The notes beneath the pieces were generated by a model that worked only from the letters and a program-made list of their open reading frames with translations, did no database searches and was not told the origin of the DNA. DNA of 64,000 nucleotides from positions 372,001-436,000 of the forward strand of contig NZ_JAMTCI010000002.1 of assembly GCF_024171765.1 (NCBI RefSeq), in the 5' to 3' direction. Below are positions 59,710-64,000 of the stretch, one piece after another. Both the position numbers and the translations under genes were made by a program. The first letter of the stretch is position 1; each line of letters begins with the position of its first letter. This stretch comes from Williamsia deligens (GTDB taxonomy: Bacteria; Actinomycetota; Actinomycetes; Mycobacteriales; Mycobacteriaceae).

Positions 59710-59776
59710 GTGGGCGCGACGGCGAGGGACGGCTCCGCCATGGCCGGGGCCGCCCGGCTGTCGCGGGCGGGGTTGT

Positions 59777-59782
59777 TAGCGT
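59777..59782 (+). promoter_or_regulatory. -10 element of yaaA, near-leaderless
   Basis: TAGCGT lies 8 nt upstream of GTG 59791, supporting that start over the longer upstream frame. Confidence 0.45.
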
Positions 59783-59790
59783 GTGCGCTC

Positions 59791-60534
59791 GTGCTCATCG
59801 TGCTGCCGCCCTCGGAGACCAAGGCCGACGGGGGCTCGGGTGCGCCCCTGGACCTCGACGCGCTGTCGCTGCCGGAGCTCACCGACGTGCGTCGTCGGAT
59901 CGCCGGGACCGTCGTCGACCTCGCGGCCGACACCGACGCCAGCTTCGCGGCGCTCGGCATCGGGGTGTCGCAGCAGCATGAGATCGCGCGCAACGCCGCA
60001 CTCTTCTCGTCACCGACGCGGCCGGCGATCGAGCGCTACACCGGCGTGCTCTACGACGCCCTCGACCACGCGGGGCTGACCCGGGCGGGCAAGCGCAAGG
60101 CCGCCGAACGCCTCGCGGTCGGGTCGGCGCTGTTCGGTGTGGTCCGCGCGACGGACCCGATCCCCGCCTACCGGCTGTCGTCGGGATCGAAGCTGCCGGG
60201 GATGGGCACCCTGGCGTCGGTGTGGAAGCCCGTGCTGACACCGGCGCTGGCCGCGCTCGACGAGGACGTGGTCGTCGATCTCCGATCGGGCGGCTATCGG
60301 GCCCTCGGGCCGATCCGCGACGCCGTGGAGGTCACCGTCCTCCACGAGGCACAGGACGGGTCACGGTCGGTGGTGAGTCACTTCAACAAGCACCACAAGG
60401 GGCTGGTGGCCCGCAGCATGGTCACCACCCGGCGCGCGGTGCGCGACGTCGAGGCCGTCGCCGCGGTCATCGCCGACGGCGGTCAGCAGGTGGAGGTCAC
60501 CTCGGACACCGAGATCACCGTCGTGACGACGTAG
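59791..60534 (+). CDS. yaaA: Peroxide stress protein YaaA
   Basis: A 247-aa YaaA-family protein. In E. coli YaaA reduces intracellular free iron and limits Fenton damage during H2O2 stress. The N-terminal motif L-I-V-L-P-P-S-E-T-K (residues 2-11) is diagnostic, followed by helical region and the C-terminal F-N-K-H-H-K-G motif. GTG 59791 puts L-I-V-L-P-P-S-E-T-K directly at the N-terminus, the usual position; the ORF upstream is Ala-rich noise. It is divergent from proS and convergent with efpA. Presence of several H2O2-producing oxidases in the window is a possible functional link but not a proven one. Confidence 0.9.
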   Translation: MLIVLPPSETKADGGSGAPLDLDALSLPELTDVRRRIAGTVVDLAADTDASFAALGIGVSQQHEIARNAALFSSPTRPAIERYTGVLYDALDHAGLTRAGKRKAAERLAVGSALFGVVRATDPIPAYRLSSGSKLPGMGTLASVWKPVLTPALAALDEDVVVDLRSGGYRALGPIRDAVEVTVLHEAQDGSRSVVSHFNKHHKGLVARSMVTTRRAVRDVEAVAAVIADGGQQVEVTSDTEITVVTT

Positions 60535-60546
60535 ACGTCGCAGGGC

Positions 60547-62058
60547 TCAGCGGTCGGCGGCGACCGTCTCCGGATCGCCTTCGTTGGCGGCCTTCTGCGC
60601 GAGCTGCCCCTCGGCGACCTCCTGCGGCGTGAACCGCATGAAGAAGACGACCACGCCGGTCACCACGGCGATGCCCGCCGCGCACAGGAACGCCAGGCCG
60701 TAGCCGCCGGCGAGTGCGTCGAGCTGCGGTGCCGTCATGTCCTCGACGGGTCCTGTGGTCCCTCCGAGCGACAACGTCCGCGACGTGACGAAGGCACCGA
60801 CGATCACCAGCCCGATGCCGCCGCCGAGGTTCTGTGCGACCTGCACCATCGCCGTGATGGGCCCGACCTCGTTCGGGCCGACACCGGCGACGGCACCGAG
60901 CGTCAGCGGCACCGAGGCGGCACCCACGCCGAACCCGATGACGACGACGGGGATGAAGATGGCCGGGAAGTACGAGGGTGAGGTGGTCGCGATGTGCGCG
61001 GCCCACAGACACCCGGCGATGATCGACACGCCGCCGACCATGACCAGCCAGCGACACTGCACCCACATGGCCGCCTTGGAGGCCACGAGCGCGGCGATGC
61101 CGAGCCCCCACGCGAAGGGCACCACGGCCATGCCGCTCTGCAGCGGGCTGTAGCGGATGATGCCCTGCAGGAACAGCGCGATGTAGACCGCCATGCACAT
61201 GAGGATCGCCCCGGACAACAGGATGCTCACCAGCGCGGCGACCCGGCTCAGGCTGCTGAAGAGGCTGAACGGGACGATCGGGTGCTCGGCGCGACGCTCG
61301 ACCACGACGAAGGTCACCCAGGCGACGGCGGCGAGGATGGCGGGCACCCACACGATCGGCCGCGCCCACCCGCCGGGGCCCTCGTTCACCGCGAACACCA
61401 GGAGCGAGGCACCGAGCGTGGCCGACACCGCCCCGGGGATGTCGAGCTGCAGGCGTTCGCCCTGGGACTCGCCGAGGACCGCGATGGCACCGATGACGAT
61501 GAGCACGCCGATCGGCACGTTGATGAGGAACACCAACCGCCATGAGATCTCGGTGAGCGCGCCGCCGGCGATGAGCCCCGCAACGGACCCGACCGCACTC
61601 ATGGCGGCCCACACGGCGAAGGCGCGACTGCGGGGCTGACCCGGCGCGTAGGTGGTGGTGACCAGCGCCATCGCGGTGGGGGCGGCGACCGCCGCCGCCG
61701 CACCCTGCAGGGCTCGGCCGATGACGAGGCTGGGTTCGTCCCACGCGAGTCCACAGAGCAGCGAGGTCAGCGTGAAGGCGGCGACACCGCCGATGAACAT
61801 GCGCTTGCGACCGAAGGTGTCGCCGAGCCGACCGCCGAGGAGCATCAACCCGCCGAAGGCGATGACATAGGCGGTGATGATCCAGTTGGCGCCGGACTCG
61901 GTGAGGTCGAGCGCGTCACGGATGCGGGGCAGCGCGAGGGCGGCGACCGTGCCGTCGAGCACCACGAGCAGCTGCATGCCGCCGAGCACCACGATCGGCC
62001 ACCCGAACACGCGTGTGGCGCCGTCGGCGGCCGCTGACGTGGGGGAAAGGGTGGACAC
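60547..62058 (-). CDS. efpA: EfpA-like MFS efflux transporter (14-helix DHA2 family)
   Basis: A 503-aa major facilitator of the DHA2 14-helix drug-efflux branch; EfpA (Rv2846c) of mycobacteria is the orthologue by position and motif. Motif A is G-G-R-L-G-D-T-F-G-R-K-R in the loop after helix 2, and V-V-L-D-G-T-V-A-A-L-A-L-P-R is motif D1 in helix 1. GTG 62058 was chosen (MSTLSPTSA) with TAGCGT 8 nt upstream; upstream in-frame codons lack features. It lies 74 bp beyond the cysG stop. Substrates (drugs, lipids or fatty acyl compounds) are unknown here. Confidence 0.93.
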   Translation of the reverse strand: MSTLSPTSAAADGATRVFGWPIVVLGGMQLLVVLDGTVAALALPRIRDALDLTESGANWIITAYVIAFGGLMLLGGRLGDTFGRKRMFIGGVAAFTLTSLLCGLAWDEPSLVIGRALQGAAAAVAAPTAMALVTTTYAPGQPRSRAFAVWAAMSAVGSVAGLIAGGALTEISWRLVFLINVPIGVLIVIGAIAVLGESQGERLQLDIPGAVSATLGASLLVFAVNEGPGGWARPIVWVPAILAAVAWVTFVVVERRAEHPIVPFSLFSSLSRVAALVSILLSGAILMCMAVYIALFLQGIIRYSPLQSGMAVVPFAWGLGIAALVASKAAMWVQCRWLVMVGGVSIIAGCLWAAHIATTSPSYFPAIFIPVVVIGFGVGAASVPLTLGAVAGVGPNEVGPITAMVQVAQNLGGGIGLVIVGAFVTSRTLSLGGTTGPVEDMTAPQLDALAGGYGLAFLCAAGIAVVTGVVVFFMRFTPQEVAEGQLAQKAANEGDPETVAADR

Positions 62059-62066
62059 GACACCCG

Positions 62067-62072
62067 ACGCTA
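62067..62072 (-). promoter_or_regulatory. -10 element of efpA, near-leaderless
   Basis: TAGCGT lies 8 nt upstream of the chosen GTG 62058. Confidence 0.45.
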
Positions 62073-62132
62073 CCGGGCGGTCGCCGACGGGGGTAATCCC
62101 CCGCGCATGCGTGAGCGGTCTCACGCGGCGTC

Positions 62133-63392
62133 TCACGACGGGACGCGACCCAACGATCCGGTGAGCGCGTCGAACGCGGCCACCTCGCCGATGACCACGA
62201 TGGCCGGCGGCCGGACGCCCGCGGCCCGCGCGTCGTCGCCGACCGATCGCAGGTCGCTCGTGATGCGCCGCTGGCCCGGCATCGAGCCGTTCTCGATGAC
62301 CGCGACCGGGGTCGACGCGTCCCGACCGCCCGCCATCAGCGCCTCGGCGAAGACCTCGAGGCGTTCCACGGCCATCATCAGCACGATCGTGCCGCGCAGA
62401 CGCCCCAGTGCGGACCAGTCGACGAGTGAGTCGGGGTGGTCGGGCGGGATGTGGCCGGACACGATGACCACCTCGTGGGTGACCCCGCGGTGGGTCACGG
62501 GGATGCCCGCGGCGGCGGGTGCCGCGATGGGGCTCGACACCCCGGGGACCACGGTGACCGGGACGCCGGCCTGCACACAGGCGACGACCTCCTCGAAACC
62601 GCGGCCGTACACGTAGGGGTCGCCGCCCTTGAGCCGGACGACGAACTTGCCCGCCTGCGCGTGCTCGACGAGGGCGGCGTTGATCGCCTCCTGCTTCATC
62701 GCGCGGCCGTAGGGGACCTTCGCGGCGTCGATCACCTGCACCCAGGGTGCGAGCTCGGCCAGCAGCGCCGGCGGAGCGAGTCGGTCGGCGACGACGACGT
62801 CGGCCGCGGCGAGCAGTCGACGCCCGCGCACGGTGATGAGGTCCGCGTCCCCCGGTCCGCCGCCGACCAGTGCGACACCGGCGGGATGCGTCCCGCGACT
62901 CGGCGTCCCCAGCGAGCCGTCGAGGAGGGCGTCGGCGATCTCGGCGCGGATGCGGGCGGAGCGTCGGTGGTCGCCGGAGGCGAGGACCCCGACGGTCAGC
63001 TGATCGTGGTGGACGGTGGCCGGTGTCGCGGCCGAGCCGTGGTCGGCGTCGTCGGCGCGGACACAGAAGATGTGGCGCTCCTCGGCCTCGGCGACCACCG
63101 CGGCGTTCACCTCGGGGTCGTCGGTGCAGGCCAGGGCATACCAGGCGCCCTCGAGGTCGCCGTGCCGGTAGGGCCGGGTGCTGACGGTGATGCCGGGGAA
63201 CGACTCGACCGTCGGCGTGGTCTCGACCGCCACGACGTGGATGTCGGCGCCCGCCGCGGCGAGTGTGCCCAGTCGGCGGGACACGACCGACCCGCCGCCG
63301 ACGAGGACGACCTTGCGTCCCCGCAGGTCCAGCCCGACGAGGTAGTGGGAGTCACCGGTGGGCGCGCCACCCGACTGCCCGGGCGTGGTCAT
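62133..63392 (-). CDS. cysG: Siroheme synthase CysG (dehydrogenase/ferrochelatase plus SUMT domains)
   Basis: A 419-aa fusion. The N-terminal part (about 15-165) is the precorrin-2 dehydrogenase/sirohydrochlorin ferrochelatase fold with V-V-L-V-G-G-G-S-V-V-S-R-R. From about residue 175 the uroporphyrinogen-III C-methyltransferase domain runs with V-A-L-V-G-G-G-P-G-D-A-D-L-I-T-V and F-V-V-R-L-K-G-G-D-P-Y-V-Y-G-R-G. It supplies siroheme and precorrin-2 for cobalamin. Start ATG 63392 overlaps the cobB stop (ATGA). The cobB-cysG-efpA order matches Rv2848c-Rv2846c. Confidence 0.95.
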   Translation of the reverse strand: MTTPGQSGGAPTGDSHYLVGLDLRGRKVVLVGGGSVVSRRLGTLAAAGADIHVVAVETTPTVESFPGITVSTRPYRHGDLEGAWYALACTDDPEVNAAVVAEAEERHIFCVRADDADHGSAATPATVHHDQLTVGVLASGDHRRSARIRAEIADALLDGSLGTPSRGTHPAGVALVGGGPGDADLITVRGRRLLAAADVVVADRLAPPALLAELAPWVQVIDAAKVPYGRAMKQEAINAALVEHAQAGKFVVRLKGGDPYVYGRGFEEVVACVQAGVPVTVVPGVSSPIAAPAAAGIPVTHRGVTHEVVIVSGHIPPDHPDSLVDWSALGRLRGTIVLMMAVERLEVFAEALMAGGRDASTPVAVIENGSMPGQRRITSDLRSVGDDARAAGVRPPAIVVIGEVAAFDALTGSLGRVPS

Positions 63393-64000
63393 GTCCGGGC
63401 TCCGGCCCGGGACCCGCGTGCGACGACCGCCGCGCGGTCGACGAAGCGGGCGATCGCACCCGGGGTGGCGGCGGGATGCGTGTGCAGGTACGACGCGTGC
63501 ACCGATCCGGACACGACACCGTCGGACGGGGTGGCGTCGCCCCGGCGCCACCGCCATGCGGGGTCGACGTCACCGATCGGTGTCACCGTGCTGCGGTGGA
63601 ACTCGTGTCCGGTGACGCGGTCCCCGGCGGCGTAGAGGACCGACTCCGTCGTGGCCACGGCGTCGCGGTAGCCGAGGGTCAGGGTGGGACCGAAATGCCC
63701 GCTGACGCCGACGACGTCGGCCATGCGGTGCCCGTCGAGATCGCGTGCGAGGTACAGCAGACCGGCGCACTCGGCGGCCACGGGCCGCCCGGCCCGGGCG
63801 TGCGCGCGGACAGCGTCGAGCAGGGACCCGTTCGCGGCGAGTTCGTGGACGTGTTCCTCGGGGAACCCGCCGCCGACGACGAGGGCGTCGGTGCCGGCGG
63901 GGAGTTCGGTGTCGTTGAGGGGGTCGACGGTGTGCACCTGCGCGCCGGCGGCGGCGAGCATCTCGGTGTGCTCGGCGTAGCCGAAGGTGAACGCCGCGCC
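63389..64000 (-). CDS. cobB: Cobyrinate a,c-diamide synthase, C-terminal part (partial)
   Basis: The 203 C-terminal residues of a CobB/CbiA amidotransferase lie in the window; the N-terminal ATPase domain is beyond the right edge. The glutamine amidotransferase nucleophile is the Cys in V-A-A-E-C-A-G-L-L-Y-L, and the partner G-G-G-F-P-E and H-E-F-H-R motifs are present. The enzyme amidates the a and c side chains of (hydrogeno)cobyrinate. It overlaps cysG by 4 bp. Confidence 0.93.
   Translation of the reverse strand, partial: GAAFTFGYAEHTEMLAAAGAQVHTVDPLNDTELPAGTDALVVGGGFPEEHVHELAANGSLLDAVRAHARAGRPVAAECAGLLYLARDLDGHRMADVVGVSGHFGPTLTLGYRDAVATTESVLYAAGDRVTGHEFHRSTVTPIGDVDPAWRWRRGDATPSDGVVSGSVHASYLHTHPAATPGAIARFVDRAAVVARGSRAGART

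Noticed and set aside
60528-60541. CGACGT-AG-ACGTCG palindrome at the end of yaaA
   Set aside because: Six-base arms with a 2-nt gap that include the stop codon; too small for a stable hairpin and expected by chance in this GC context.

Overview
This 64-kb window is high-GC actinobacterial chromosome. The gene order (clgR, pgsA, argA, ftsK, rnj, dapA, thyX, dfrA, thyA, dapB, aldR/ald, pepR, pnp, rpsO, ribF, sirR/mntR, truB, pptT, pptH, dinF, nrnA, rbfA, infB, ylxR, nusA, rimP, proS, efpA, cysG, cobB) follows, from memory, the Mycobacterium tuberculosis Rv2745c-Rv2848c order. Accessory modules and protein divergence point to a non-Mycobacterium member of the Mycobacteriales such as Gordonia, Williamsia or a relative; genus is inference. 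No rRNA, tRNA, CRISPR array, transposase or integrase was seen.

Layout. 1-17.4 kb: housekeeping (phospholipid synthesis, a TerC exporter behind a manganese riboswitch, FtsK, RNase J, lysine/DAP synthesis, two unrelated thymidylate synthases plus DHFR), a secreted tyrosine phosphatase, a DUF222/HNH protein and a frameshifted winged-helix gene. 17.5-29.5 kb: a choline-to-glycine catabolic locus inserted between dapB and aldR/ald. It encodes choline oxidase, an APC permease, betaine aldehyde dehydrogenase, a Rieske glycine-betaine demethylase, monomeric sarcosine oxidase, dimethylglycine oxidase, an IclR regulator, and a Rieske ferredoxin plus ferredoxin reductase. 29.5-40 kb: AldR/alanine dehydrogenase, a CBS/nucleotidyltransferase signalling protein, an amino-acid permease, an AAC(3)-family acetyltransferase, M16 peptidase, PNPase and S15. 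40-46 kb: an iron-siderophore ABC uptake operon with an IdeR-like box and an MFS gene, then RibF and a DtxR/MntR regulator. 46-64 kb: TruB, the PptT/PptH pair, MATE efflux, NrnA, the rimP-nusA-ylxR-infB-rbfA translation cluster, ProRS, YaaA, EfpA, and siroheme/cobalamin genes running off the right edge.

How it works together. The choline locus holds every enzyme from choline to glycine. Six tightly packed minus-strand genes lie downstream of iclR, and the two electron-transfer genes are divergent from iclR. Both target promoters carry the same tandem pair of 17-bp GTTGC-N7-GCAAC sites with a 2-bp gap, which ties the two arms into one probable IclR regulon. Many genes overlap by 4 bp (ATGA or GTGA). 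Many first genes of transcription units lack a Shine-Dalgarno and have a TANNNT -10 hexamer 6-8 bp before the start codon, as expected for leaderless transcripts. pepR has no ATG, GTG or TTG start and appears to begin at CTG in a CTGA overlap with pnp.
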